Shown: piece after piece, positions 7,564-17,116 of the stretch | How positions within the stretch are numbered: position 1 is the first letter of the stretch | Layout of the letters: each line of letters opens with the position of its first letter | Assembly (NCBI GenBank): GCA_963662965.1 | Contig: OY759970.1 | Coordinates: 372,001 to 436,000 of the forward strand | Reading direction: 5' to 3' | From: DTWD01 sp963662965 | GTDB taxonomy: Bacteria > Acidobacteriota > Vicinamibacteria > Vicinamibacterales > UBA8438 | Length of the DNA stretch: 64,000 nucleotides | Program-made: the position numbers and the translations under genes | The notes under the pieces: model-generated | Told to the model about the DNA's origin: nothing | The model's input: only the letters and a program-made list of their open reading frames with translations | Database searches by the model: none

Positions 7564-10554
7564 ATGGATATCTCTCGCCGCACCTTCATCAAGGCCTCGG
7601 TCGTCGGTGGATTATCGGTCAGCGCGCTCGGCTTCGATCTTCGCGAGGCGCAGGCCGCGGTCCGCCAACTCAAGATCCGGAATGCCAAGGAATACAAGAC
7701 CGTCTGCCCGTACTGCGCGGTCGGCTGCGGGACGATCGCCTACGTGCACGGGAGCGGCGGCCTGAACACGAAGAACACGATTATTCACGTCGAAGGCGAT
7801 CCCGACAGTCCGATCAACGGCGGCACGCTCTGCCCGAAGGGCGCGTCACAGATGGACCTGGCGATCAGCCCGCGTCTGCGTCACCAGCCGCTTTTCCGTG
7901 AAGCCGGCGCCTCCGAGTGGACGGAAGTCGACTGGGACTTCGCGATGGACTGGTTCGCGCGCAAGTTCAAGGAGTCACGCGACGCCTCGTTCACCGAGCG
8001 CGACGACGAGGGGCGCGTGGTCAATCGCTGCGACGGCATCGCGTGGGTCGGCAGCGCGACGGTGGCGAACGAAGACGCCTACCTGATTACGAAGACGATG
8101 CGCGCGATGGGTCTGGTCTACATCGACCACCAGGCCCGCATATGACACAGCCCCACGGTGGCCAGTCTGGCCGCCACGTTCGGTCGCGGGGCGATGACCA
8201 ACCATTGGAAGGACATCAAGAACGCCGATGTCGTCCTCGTCATGGGCGCCAACCCGGCCGAGAACCACCCCTGCGGGTTCAAATGGGCGCTTGAGGCGCG
8301 TGACAATCGTGGCGCCAAGCTTCTGACGATCGATCCGCGCTTTACCCGCACCTCCGCTGTCGCCGACCGCCATCTCCAGATACGTCCTGGCTCCGACATC
8401 GCCGTGCTCGGCGGCTTGATCCGCTACGCGCTGGAGAACGACCTGTATCACGCCGACTACGTGCGGGCCCATACGAACGCGTCGTTCGTCGTCGGCGAGG
8501 AGTACGGATTCGCGGACGGCCTGTTTGCCGGCTTCAACGAGGCGGCGAGCAACTACGACAAGACGGCGTGGGACTACGAGCGTGGCGCCGATGGATACGT
8601 CCGGCGCGACGACTCACTGGAGCATCCGCGGTCCGTGTTTCAGTTGCTCAAGCAGCACTACGACCGGTACACCCCCGACGTCGTGGCTGACATCGCCGGT
8701 TGCTCGGAAGAGGGTTTCCTCGAGATGGCCGAGATCATCTGCTCGACCGGTCGGGCGGAGCGGGTCGGCACCATCATGTATGCCGTCGGTTGGACGATGC
8801 ATACGGTTGGGACCCAGATCATTCGGACCGCGGCCATCGTGCAGCTGCTGCTCGGCAACATCGGGCGCCCCGGCGGCGGGATCAACGCGCTGCGCGGCCA
8901 CGCCAACGTGCAGGGGGCGACCGACCACGCGATTGTCGCCGGCATCCTGCCGGGCTATCTCAAGGTGCCGACGCCGCCGCAGACGTCGTTGGCGCGGCAT
9001 CTCGGCGATTCGACACCGCGTCCGCTCGTCTCGGACACCGTCAACTACTGGGGTAACTATCCAAAGTTCTACGTCTCGCAGATGAAGGCGTGGTTCGGCG
9101 ACCATGCGACGACGGAGAACGACTTCGCCTACGACTACCTGGCGAAGCAGGGCGAAGATGCGACGTGGCTCTCAATCTGGGACAAAGCGCGTCAAGGGAC
9201 GCTCGAAGGCTTCATCGCGCTCGGCTTCAATCCGTTGTTGGCCGGGCCTGACGTGCCGCGTCTCCTCGACTCGATGGCGAAGCTCAAATGGAAGGTGGTC
9301 ATCGATCCGTTCATGCTCGATTCCGCCGAGTTCTGGAAGGCGCCGGGCGTGGATCCCGCCGAGATCGATACCGAGGTGCTCTACCTCCCGTCGTCGCACT
9401 GGATCGAGCGTGACGGCTCGTTCACCAACAGCGGCCGATGGGCGCAGTGGAAGGAGAAGGCGATCGACCCGCCGGTGGGCGTCAGGCCGGATACCTGGAT
9501 TCTCTCGGAGCTGTTCTGGCGCGTGAAGGAGCTCTATCAAGAAGAAGGTGGCGCGTACGACGAGCCGATTCAGCACCTGACGTGGGACTACCTCAACCCG
9601 CGGGAGCCGACGATGGTCGAACTGGCGAAGGAGATCAACGGCTACGACCTCGAGACCGGGCGGCTCCTCGATTCGTTTGGTGAGCTGCGTGACGACGGAA
9701 CCACCATCGCGGGAAACTGGATCTACACCGGCAGCTACACGGAGGCGGGCAACCAGATGCAGCGGCGGGGGACTGCCGACCCGACCGGGATGGGGATGCA
9801 TCACGACTGGGCGTTCAGTTGGCCAGCGAATCGGCGGGTCCTGTATAACCGCGCGTCGGCCGATGCCGACGGACGGCCGTGGGATCAGACGCGCCCCGGC
9901 ATCGCGTGGAACGGCCGCGAGTGGATCGGCGACGTGCCGGACTACGGGCGGACGACGCCGCCGGGTGCGGGTGCGGCCGGTGCCTTCATCATGACCGAGG
10001 AAGGTGTGGCGCGGCTGTTCAGTAGCCATCTCGCCGACGGACCCTTCTCCGAGCATTACGAGCCAGTCGAGAGCCCGACCACGAATCGGCTGCACAACGA
10101 CGTACCGATCAACCCGGTGATTCATTGGTACGACGGCGTCCGGGAGACGCTGGCCAACGGCGACGACGACTTTCCGTACGCTTGCACCGTCTACCGCGTG
10201 GTGGAGCGGGAGCACTTCGTGACGAGCAATGTCCCGCTCCTTGTCGAGGCGATGCCCGACTTCTTTGTCGAGCTGCCCGAGGGGTTGGCGGCTGAAAAAG
10301 GGATCCCGAACGGGAGTCAAGTGCGCGTCTGGTCGAAGCGCGGCGAAGTGCAGGGGACCGCCATCGTCACCAAGCGCATCAAACCGCTGCGGGTGAACGG
10401 GCAGACCGTCTGGACGGTCGGCATTCCGGTCCATTGGGGCTTCGTCGGGCTCACGCAGGGGTCGATGGCGAATCTGTTGACGCCGTTCATCGGCGACGCG
10501 AACACCCGGTGTCCCGAGTTCAAGGCCTTCTTGGTCAACGTGGAGCGCGCATGA
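7564..10554 (+). CDS. fdhA: Formate dehydrogenase major (molybdopterin) subunit, selenoprotein
   Basis: This is the catalytic subunit of a periplasm-facing formate dehydrogenase (FdnG/FdoG type), which oxidises formate to CO2. It carries a Tat leader (SRRTFIKAS, residues 4-12) and a 4Fe-4S site (Cys48, 51, 55, 90). It then reads R-I-UGA-H-S-PTVASLAATFGRGAMTNHW, where UGA (8143-8145) encodes selenocysteine 194; the E. coli FdnG residue is 196. Reading UGA as Sec gives 996 residues, close to the family's 1015. A longer upstream reading exists, but the ATG at 7564 fits the Tat leader. No strong ribosome-binding site is visible, perhaps because an IS5 ends 73 bases upstream. fdhB follows with an ATGA overlap. 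Confidence 0.93.
8143..8175 (+). promoter_or_regulatory. Bacterial SECIS element for UGA decoding in fdhA
   Basis: Eleven bases after the UGA, a perfect seven-pair hairpin forms (GGTGGCC at 8157-8163 with GGCCGCC at 8169-8175) with the loop AGTCT. Bacterial SECIS hairpins sit at this distance and carry a GU in the apical loop that SelB recognises, as here. The hairpin is inside the coding sequence, as expected in bacteria. Confidence 0.85.
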
Positions 10555-11411
10555 CCGACACCCTCACGATCCGGCGCATCTCGGCGAGTCCCGACGCTTT
10601 GATCCCAATCGATGCGCTTCGCTCGGCCGGGCCGACGTACGCGAAGCTGGTCGACATCTCGAAATGCATCGGCTGTAAGGGATGCGAAATCGCCTGCAAG
10701 GAGTGGAATGACCTCGGCGTCGAGCCGACAGCCAACTTCGGGAGCATCCAGAGCCACCAGGATCTGAGTCCGAAGACGTGGCTGCTGATGCGCTTCAACG
10801 AGGTCGAGATCGACGGCAACCTCAACTGGCTGATCAAGAAGGACGCCTGTCTCCATTGCGAGGAGCCGGGCTGTCTCTTCGCCTGCCCGGCGCCGGGCGC
10901 CATCGTCCAGTACACGAACGGCATCGTCGACTTCAATCAAGAGAACTGCATCGGCTGTCAGTACTGTGTGACCGGCTGTCCGTTCGACATCCCGCGATTC
11001 GATGCGAGCACGCGTAAGGTGGCGAAGTGCAACATGTGTGTCGACCGGGTCGAAGCGGGGCTTGAGCCGGCCTGCGTCAAGACGTGCCCCACGAATGCAA
11101 TCTCCTGGGGCAGCAAGGACGACATGCTGGCGTTGGCCGACCAGAAGATCGAGACGTTGAAGGCGCGGGGCTACGACAACGCCGCGGTCTACAACCCGGC
11201 CGGCGTCGGCGGGACGCACATGATGTACGTCGTCCCGCACGGAGACCGGCTCGAGGATTACAGCCTGCCGTCCGACCCGACGGCGAGCCCGACGCCGATG
11301 ACCGGCCTCAGATTCTTGAAACGCATCGGGGCGTATCTGATGAGCTTCAGCATCCTCGGCGCGCTCGTGCATTTGCTGGCCTACGGACCGGAGCGATTGG
11401 AGGAGGAATAG
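10551..11411 (+). CDS. fdhB: Formate dehydrogenase beta (iron-sulfur) subunit
   Basis: The product has 286 residues and four ferredoxin-type cysteine clusters: CIGCKGCEIAC, CLHCEEPGCLFAC, CIGCQYCVTGC and CNMC...CVKTC, enough for four 4Fe-4S centres. A single C-terminal transmembrane helix (RIGAYLMSFSILGALVHLLAYG) anchors it, as in FdnH/FdoH. It relays electrons from FdhA to the membrane cytochrome subunit. The start overlaps the fdhA stop by four bases. Confidence 0.92.
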   Translation: MTDTLTIRRISASPDALIPIDALRSAGPTYAKLVDISKCIGCKGCEIACKEWNDLGVEPTANFGSIQSHQDLSPKTWLLMRFNEVEIDGNLNWLIKKDACLHCEEPGCLFACPAPGAIVQYTNGIVDFNQENCIGCQYCVTGCPFDIPRFDASTRKVAKCNMCVDRVEAGLEPACVKTCPTNAISWGSKDDMLALADQKIETLKARGYDNAAVYNPAGVGGTHMMYVVPHGDRLEDYSLPSDPTASPTPMTGLRFLKRIGAYLMSFSILGALVHLLAYGPERLEEE

Positions 11412-11416
11412 GCGTC

Positions 11417-11443
11417 GTGTCCGACCGGATCCTCAATCGCTTC
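11417..11443 (+). pseudogene. First nine codons of formate dehydrogenase cytochrome b subunit
   Basis: Six bases after the fdhB stop, a GTG (preceded by GGAGGAATAGG in the fdhB tail) opens the reading MSDRILNRF. It is then cut by the terminal repeat of an IS6 element. The position and the SDRIL.RF start match the gamma (cytochrome b556, FdnI-type) subunit. Without it, electrons cannot reach quinone by the usual route. Confidence 0.65.
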
Positions 11444-12234
11444 GGCACTGTCAAGTTAACGAGTCCGGGACATACGAGGGCAGGCTAATCAGAGATCAGG
11501 CTGCCGTCACCGCGGTCCACACTGTGAACGCTCGTGCCCGCAACATTCGATGATGAACCGATCTCAGCCGGTGCCGACCCACGCGAAACAGATTTTGAAT
11601 GATGCCGTGAACGTGCAAGAAACACTGCGCGTGGGCGGATGACGTGAAGCCGCGCATCTGACGCTCCCGTTGTCGCGTGGGTTGGTGCGACACTTCGGCC
11701 CGATTGTTCGCGTATCGCGTCGTGTCATGGGTGACCAAAGGCATGACGTCCCGATGGGCGACACGGTAGCTGCCCAACTTGTCGGTCACGAGCCGCACGG
11801 GTTCCTGTTGCTGACTGTTCAACAGTCGGCGGAAGAAACTCCGCGCTGCCCGCGCGTCCCGACGGGGTTGTACGAGGATGTCGATCAGATCACCGTCTTG
11901 ATCCACCGCGCGCCAGAGATACTGGCGCTCACCGTTGATCGTCACGAAGACTTCATCCAGGAACCACGTATCTCCGAGTCGACCCTGTCGTCGCTTCAAC
12001 TGCCGAGCGTAGTCGGGGCCGAATTTCCCGCACCACTGCCGAATGGTTTCGTACGACACGATGATTCCTCGTTCGGCAAGCAGATCCTCAACATCCCGGA
12101 AGCTCATGCAGTATCTGTGGTAGAGCCAGACGGCATGGCTGATGATTTCGGGCGGAAAGCGATGCCGAAGGTAGCGGGGCCGGCGAGTGTTCATCCCGGC
12201 ATTGTGCTGGGCGGAGAGTTAACTTGACAATACC
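11444..12234 (-). mobile_element. IS6-family element (791 bp)
   Basis: The terminal repeats are GGCACTGTCAAGTTAAC (left) and GTTAACTTGACAATACC (right). The flanks do not show the 8-bp duplication usual for IS6, and the right flank is the middle of a group II intron. The present context therefore arose by recombination or deletion after insertion. Confidence 0.85.
11496..12194 (-). CDS. IS6-family DDE transposase
   Basis: The product has 232 residues. The DDE residues sit in DTWFLDEVFVTI, LVTDKLGSY and NNRAEVSHQPTRQRERQMRGF. The N-terminal RFPPEIISHAVWLYHRYCMSFRDVEDLLAERG is the zinc-ribbon/HTH-like head of IS6 enzymes. Length and termini look intact. It is close to the copy at 60.7 kb (only scattered substitutions). 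Confidence 0.92.
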   Translation of the reverse strand: MNTRRPRYLRHRFPPEIISHAVWLYHRYCMSFRDVEDLLAERGIIVSYETIRQWCGKFGPDYARQLKRRQGRLGDTWFLDEVFVTINGERQYLWRAVDQDGDLIDILVQPRRDARAARSFFRRLLNSQQQEPVRLVTDKLGSYRVAHRDVMPLVTHDTTRYANNRAEVSHQPTRQRERQMRGFTSSAHAQCFLHVHGIIQNLFRVGRHRLRSVHHRMLRARAFTVWTAVTAA

Positions 12235-12749
12235 TATGAGACACTCCGACTCCTCGCCGTCCATCCCCCCGCGCTTCGTTGCCTTCGCCCGGCGGTACCA
12301 TCCGAGCACCTGCGGCTTCGCTCCGTCGGACGCCAGGTGCTGCGTCCACGGCCTCGGGCTTGGTGAGCCGGTGCCCGCCCCCCGGCAACCTTTAAGATGG
12401 AGACGACGAGGCCTCCCGGGTTCCCGGGAAACCCACCCGCACGCATGCCACGCGCTCCGACCCCGGCGAGGTCGCCGCCTCCACGGCCTCTGAGATGCGG
12501 CGAGATAACCTTCCGTCCAACGCACGACGTCGGCCCTCACAAACAATGCATTTCGGGGCTCAATCACGCGGCCTACGGGCTCCCTGTGAACGCTTCGCGC
12601 CCTGGGTCACCCCAGGCCCACGCATCACTCGGTTCCGGCTGGCGGCCGACCTTGGCCGGATGGGATTGGATACCCACAGGGTTTCGAACAAGGTTTCAAA
12701 GATCACATCACGGCATCTTGTCCCCCTTGACCGGGCTTTCCCGGCACAC
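12235..12749 (-). mobile_element. Group II intron copy 1, 3' part missing
   Basis: The sequence matches the 5' two thirds of the full 823-nt intron copies. The 5' end (GTGTGCCGGGAAAGCC on the minus strand) abuts GCACCAACGC, the terminal repeat of the IS5 element to its right. The left part, including domains V and VI, is replaced by the IS6 element ending at 12234. It cannot splice. Confidence 0.7.
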
Positions 12750-13803
12750 GCGTTGGTGCCCAAATCAAGTGTGAGGTTGAGAGGGACCCAGACGAGACTG
12801 GAGGGATGAAGTCGAGAGTCCATCCGACATACAAGACGAAATACCGCGTCCGAAACTGGGCGTCCTACGAGCGAGCCCTGATCGGTCGGGGCAACATCAC
12901 CATCTGGTTGTCCAGGGCGGCCATCGCAGCCTGGAAACCTGAGGGAGCGGGCCCGCGCGGCGCGCAGCGGAAGTACTCGGACCTCGCGATCGAGTCCACC
13001 TTGACGCGGCGTCTTCTCTTCCATCTCCCGCTCCGTCAGACAGCGGGCTGTCTCACGTCGCTCGTCGTGCTGAGGGGACTCGACCGTCGGTCGCCTGATC
13101 ACACGACGCTGTCCCGGCGTGGCCAACACCTCGACCTAAGGCTTCGGGGCGTTCCACGGCGCGCAGGCCTTCATCTCATTATCGACAGCACTGGCCGGTC
13201 GATGGTCGGCGAGGGTGAGTGGGCGGCGGCGAAACACGGACGACGCGGGCGGCGGGGGTGGAAGAAGCTTCATCTGGGAGTCGACCACGCGGGAGTGATC
13301 GTCGCTCAGGCGTTGACCGATTCCGCGGTGGATGACGCGAGTACGGGCATCGATCTGATCGAGACCATTGCCAGCAGCGCGCGGACGGTCACGGCGGACG
13401 CTGCCTACGACACGCTCGCCTTCTACGAGACAGCCAACACCCGAGGCACGACCGTCGTCGTGCCGCCGGCGAAGACAGCCACGCTGTCCCGACGCAACCC
13501 GCGGTCGAGCGCTCGCGATGGGACGATCAGAAGGATCAGCAAGATTGGGCGCCGGCGATGGAAGAAGGAGGTCGGCTATCATCGACAGGCCCGCGTCGAG
13601 AACGCGTTCTTCCGGTACAAGTCGATGCTCGGCGATCGACTTCGACGTCGGACTCGCGCAGCGCAAGCTGTCGACTCGGTGCGTGCGTGCCACGTGCTCA
13701 ATCGAATGACCGAGCTTGGTCGACCAGAGTCGTGCGCGATCGATCGGTGACGAACCTACGCGTGGGAGCGCTCGGTGCCAGTTTCGATTTACGCAACAAC
13801 GCC
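12750..13803 (+). mobile_element. IS5-family element with intron at its left end
   Basis: The left repeat reads GCGTTGGTGCCC directly after the intron, and the right repeat GCAACAACGCC ends at 13803. One transposase gene lies between. The outermost G of the left repeat is missing because the intron sits one base from the element's end. Confidence 0.7.
12806..13750 (+). CDS. IS5-family DDE transposase
   Basis: The product has 314 residues, starting MKSRVHPTYKTKYRVRNW like the other copies. The catalytic blocks are LIIDSTGRSM, TADAAYDT and VENAFFRYKSMLG. It is full-length with no visible break. It is more divergent than the copies at 16-18 kb, with some substitutions in conserved positions (for example GRSM for GLS), so activity is uncertain. 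Confidence 0.85.
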   Translation: MKSRVHPTYKTKYRVRNWASYERALIGRGNITIWLSRAAIAAWKPEGAGPRGAQRKYSDLAIESTLTRRLLFHLPLRQTAGCLTSLVVLRGLDRRSPDHTTLSRRGQHLDLRLRGVPRRAGLHLIIDSTGRSMVGEGEWAAAKHGRRGRRGWKKLHLGVDHAGVIVAQALTDSAVDDASTGIDLIETIASSARTVTADAAYDTLAFYETANTRGTTVVVPPAKTATLSRRNPRSSARDGTIRRISKIGRRRWKKEVGYHRQARVENAFFRYKSMLGDRLRRRTRAAQAVDSVRACHVLNRMTELGRPESCAIDR

Positions 13804-13894
13804 ACGTGCCGCCGGCAGGGGCGAAGCCCAGTACTATCAGCAGGCTGCGGTGGCCTGATTCAACGAATGCGGTCTCCGACGATCCCGGTACGGT

Positions 13895-14974
13895 TCAGTG
13901 ACCGCCGGGGGAACGACCTTCGATGACGGCTTGCGTGTTCGTCAGGTACCGTTCCATCCCCGACCGTGCGCGCCGCTTAACGATCACACGCAGCAGGCCC
14001 TTGAAGAAACCTGACAAGCCCGTGACCCGCGATCGGGTGGCGTAGAGCAGGAAGAACCCGTCGTCCTCGCCGTCGTCGTCGTCGACGAGCGTTCGCAGTT
14101 CCAGCGTCGCGCTGAAGTAGTGGTTGGCGTAGATCTGGCGCGTGGCGATGACGTAGCGCAGGCCGGGTAGGCTTGCGACGCCGGTCGGGAAGGGCTGGAT
14201 AACCACCTGGTTGAGCCGGGTCGTCGGCTTCATGCCGAACTCGCCCATGCTCCAGTAGAAAAATTCGTCGGCGCGTGGCAGGCTCGATCGAGGGTACTCC
14301 CGGAGGAACCGCGTCAGATCCGGGATCGGCATCGGCGTGTCGAGCGGATGCGCCAGGCCATGGACCTCTTCGGAGAGCGGCGCCGCCGGGATACGGTCTG
14401 CGTATGTGCCCAGTGTGTCGACGCCGCCGACCCGATAGGTGCGGAGCGCGTCGAAGATCATCTCCCGGTAGATTCGAGTCGCCTGGGCCGGAGCATCCGC
14501 GCTGTCCCAGTCCACGCGCGCGTCGAACTGCGCCATGGTGTTCTCGGAGAGCTGCAGTTCGCAGTCGCCCGGGCGGCAGTTGCGGAGGTCACGGACGTCC
14601 GACTCGAGCAGCTCAAGCGCGTCGAGATCACTGAGCCGCGGCGGATCGTTGAACTTGCCTACGCCAATGATATTGAGCTTACGCTCGAATACGTCGATCT
14701 CCCGTATCTGTTCTGCGAGGTCGCTAGCCAGGCCCCGAACCCGCACGGCGCCGAAGATCGACACGTCCACGGCTTCGGGGGTCTCAAGATTCTTCGCCAC
14801 GGCTCGGCCGGCCAGGACATCCCGCCAGTCCCTGTCGGAGTAGCCGATCTGGTCGGTGAGGTAGCGGCGCAGGGTCTCCCGGGTTGGTTCCACCCGTGGT
14901 TCGGCTCCCCCGACCGCGATTGCGGCGGCCAGCAGCGATAGAATCACCACCGAGACTGTGTTCACACACCTCAC
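13895..14974 (-). CDS. Secreted protein of unknown function
   Basis: The product has 359 residues with a signal peptide (residues 1-23, VNTVSVVILSLLAAAIAVGGAE). No known domain is evident. A Cys pair (RNCRPGDCELQLS) near residue 132 and an acidic patch (DDDDGEDDG) near residue 300 are notable. The last 50 residues are basic with a hydrophobic stretch (FFKGLLRVIVKRRARSG). The first 86 codons and the upstream region are duplicated at 38.7 kb. The start lies 31 bases from the terminal repeat of an IS6 fragment, so its promoter is probably disturbed. Confidence 0.7.
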   Translation of the reverse strand: MRCVNTVSVVILSLLAAAIAVGGAEPRVEPTRETLRRYLTDQIGYSDRDWRDVLAGRAVAKNLETPEAVDVSIFGAVRVRGLASDLAEQIREIDVFERKLNIIGVGKFNDPPRLSDLDALELLESDVRDLRNCRPGDCELQLSENTMAQFDARVDWDSADAPAQATRIYREMIFDALRTYRVGGVDTLGTYADRIPAAPLSEEVHGLAHPLDTPMPIPDLTRFLREYPRSSLPRADEFFYWSMGEFGMKPTTRLNQVVIQPFPTGVASLPGLRYVIATRQIYANHYFSATLELRTLVDDDDGEDDGFFLLYATRSRVTGLSGFFKGLLRVIVKRRARSGMERYLTNTQAVIEGRSPGGH

Positions 14975-15020
14975 TACATGATTCTAGCGGCGTGCCGCTT
15001 CGATGGCATTGTCAACTTGA
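14716..15020. repeat. 305-bp duplicated segment, copy 1
   Basis: The segment covers the 5' end of the secreted-protein gene, its upstream region and the first 16 bases of an IS6 terminal repeat. It recurs almost identically (two substitutions noticed) at 38685-38979, where the last ten bases are found beyond an inserted IS110 (40346-40355). Lengths agree exactly (305 bp). Confidence 0.85.
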
Positions 15021-15397
15021 ACCTGTCTGGCGGCATTGCCAACTTGTTGAGGGCAGCGCGCTCTTGCCTCGTGAAATCGACGCCCCCGATCGTTCTCAGC
15101 AGGCGCACGTCACCGCATCCCATTCAACGAACGCGCGGGTGCGGAGCAGACGGTGGTGAGCCGACCGCAGGAGGTGTCGACCGACGCGGAACAGATTCTG
15201 CACGATACCGTGAACCGACGCGAACCGTTGGAGCTGAGCGGCCGACTTGAAACGCCGCATCTGGCGCTCCCGCTGTCGGGTCGGTTGATGGGAAACCTCC
15301 GCGCGGTTGTTCGCGTACTCATCGGTGCAGTGAAGCACCGATGGCATCACCGTGCGACAGGCGGCCGAGTAGCTGCGCAGCTTATCGGTAATCAGGG
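15005..15397 (-). mobile_element. IS6-family element, fragment
   Basis: The left terminal repeat GGCATTGTCAACTTGA begins at 15005, and a second similar word (GGCATTGCCAACTTG) follows 28 bases later. The right part of the element is replaced by group II intron copy 2. Confidence 0.7.
15096..15397 (-). pseudogene. IS6-family transposase, C-terminal fragment
   Basis: The minus-strand frame reads PLITDKLRSYSAACRTVMPSV...NNRAEVSHQPTRQRERQMRRF...LLRTRAFVEWDAVTCAC, covering the second catalytic Asp and the Glu. The N-terminal half has been lost at the intron junction. It is closest to the copy at 23.4 kb. Confidence 0.8.
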
Positions 15398-16220
15398 GTC
15401 GGGTAGACCAGGGTCGTTGCTGACCCTGGCCCCCCACAGATCCGGACGTGCGGGTTCTGCCGCATCCGGCTCCTCGACAGATGGCTTCGCTACGCGCCGT
15501 CGCGTACCCGCTGGTCCAGGAAGCCAGGCGATGGCCACCGCCATCCCCAAGGCTTGTCTGGCCAGTTCGGCTATCCGTTGTCGTGACGTGGAGACGGGAC
15601 CCAACCTCGGTGTGTTGGCCGTCTTTCCATCCACCGGTGCCACCTGCCGGTGCCCCCTTCCCTCCACGGGGTCTCGTGGGCTCAATTCCCCCGCTTCGGC
15701 GGTACTCTGAGACACGCCGACTCCTCGCCGTCCATCCCCCCGCGCTTCGTTGCCTTCGCCCGGCGGTACCATCCGAGCACCTGCGGCTTCGCTCCGTCGG
15801 ACGCCAGGTGCTGCGTCCACGGCCTCGGGCTTGGTGAGCCGGTGCCCGCCCCCCGGCAACCTTTACGATGGAGACGACGAGGCCTCCCGGGTTCCCGGGA
15901 AACCCACCCGCACGCATGCCACGCGCTCCGACCCCGGCGAGGTCGCCGCCTCCACGGCCTCTGAGATGCGGCGAGATAACCTTCCGTCCAACGCACGACG
16001 TCGGCCCTCACAAACAATGCATGTCGGGGCTCAATCACGCGGCCTACGGGCTCCCTGTGAACGCTTCGCGCCCTGGGTCACCCCAGGCCCACGCATCACT
16101 CGGTTCCGGCTGGCGGCCGACCTTGGCCGGATGGGATTGGATACCCACAGGGTTTCGAACAAGGTTTCAAAGATCACATCACGGCATCTTGTCCCCCTTG
16201 ACCGGGCTTTCCCGGCACAC
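15398..16220 (-). mobile_element. Group II intron copy 2, full length, no reverse transcriptase
   Basis: On the minus strand the element starts GTGTGCC (GUGYG-type 5' end) and ends CTACCCGAC. Domain V is the 34-nt hairpin at 15439-15472 (GAGCCGGATGCGG ... CGTCCGGATC) with the AGC catalytic triad near its base. Domain VI is the adjacent hairpin CCAGGGTC/GACCCTGG, followed by TCTACCC with a bulged A as branch point. A loop at 15988-15994 carries GCGTTGG, complementary to the 5' exon CCAACGC. Only a stub of the maturase reading frame remains (RQRIAELARQ). Confidence 0.8.
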
Positions 16221-17116
16221 GCGTTGGTGCACGAATCGTCACGGGCCCGCACGATGCCCACCGACAGGATCCTCACCGGCCGATGCGATATGACACTGGT
16301 CGGCCGAGTTCGGTCATCCGATTCAGGATCTCACAGCCGAGGAGGACCTCACTCCCCTGTCCAGCTGGACTCCGGGCGCGAAGGCCATCGCCGATGATGG
16401 ACTTGTAGCGGAAGAACGCGTTCTCCACCCGGCTCTGACGATGGTACCCTGACACCTTCTTCCAACGGCGCCGGCCGAGCTGCTTCACCCACGTAATCGT
16501 CCGATCCCGCGCGGGCGACCGCGGGCCGTGGCCAGAGACGTTCGCCGTCCTGGCCGGTGGGATGACGACCGTCGCGCCCCGCGCCGTCGCGGTCTCGTAG
16601 ACGGCGACCGTGTCATAGGCGGCGTCAGCGGTGACGCGCACGAGAGGACCATCGACCGCGAGTAGATCGAGGGCTGTGGTCGCATCATCACCCGTCGCCT
16701 CGGTCAGCGTGTGGACACGGATCACGCCTGACTGATCGACGCCACGGTGGAGCTTCCGCCAACCACGCCGGCCGCGGCCACCGTGTTTCGCGGTCGCCCA
16801 CTCCCCTGCCCCGACGAGGGACAGACCCGTGCTGTCGAGCACGAGATGGCGGCCCTCGCCGGGCGGGACCGGCGGTCGCAGACGGCGCCTCAAATGCTGA
16901 CTGCGCCGGGAAAGCGTCGTATAGTCGGGGGCGGAAAGGTCGAGGCGCATCATCCCGAACAGGGCGTGCAGGAACCCTTCGGCCTGGCGCAGCGGGAGAT
17001 GGTAGAGGAGTCGCAGGGTCAGAGCGGTCTCGATGGCGAGATCCGAGTACCGCCGCTGCTCACCCCGCCGGCCGCTTCGGCGAGGCGTCCAGGCAGCGAT
17101 CGCTTCCGAGGACACC
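16221..17116 (-). mobile_element. IS5-family element, truncated
   Basis: The left end (GCGTTGGTGCACGAATCG) sits against the intron. The right part, including the transposase start, is cut by the terminal repeat of the next IS5 element at 17117. Confidence 0.7.
16273..17115 (-). pseudogene. IS5-family transposase lacking about 40 N-terminal residues
   Basis: The DDE blocks LVLDSTGLSL, TADAAYDT and VENAFFRYKSIIG are intact and the C-terminus is normal (GRPVSYRIGR). The frame opens only at SSEAIAAWTPRR, which corresponds to residue 35-40 of complete copies, because another IS5 is inserted upstream. It is nearly identical to the copies ending at 27486 and 49792. Confidence 0.8.

Noticed and set aside
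7531..8145. fdhA as two separate genes split at a TGA
   Set aside because: The sequence around TGA is the canonical Sec site of formate dehydrogenases, the frame is continuous, and a SECIS hairpin lies 11 bases downstream.
15682..16038. Several overlapping 80-220-codon reading frames repeated at 12.3, 15.8, 27.0, 41.7 and 49.3 kb
   Set aside because: They lie within the structured part of the group II intron, occur on both strands, and show RNA-like rather than protein-like conservation.
16221..16232. Intron 5' end at GTGCACC instead of GTGTGCC
   Set aside because: GTGCACC varies between copies (GTGCAAC, GTGCAAT, GGGCACC) and is the IS5 terminal repeat; GTGTGCC is constant and fits the GUGYG consensus.
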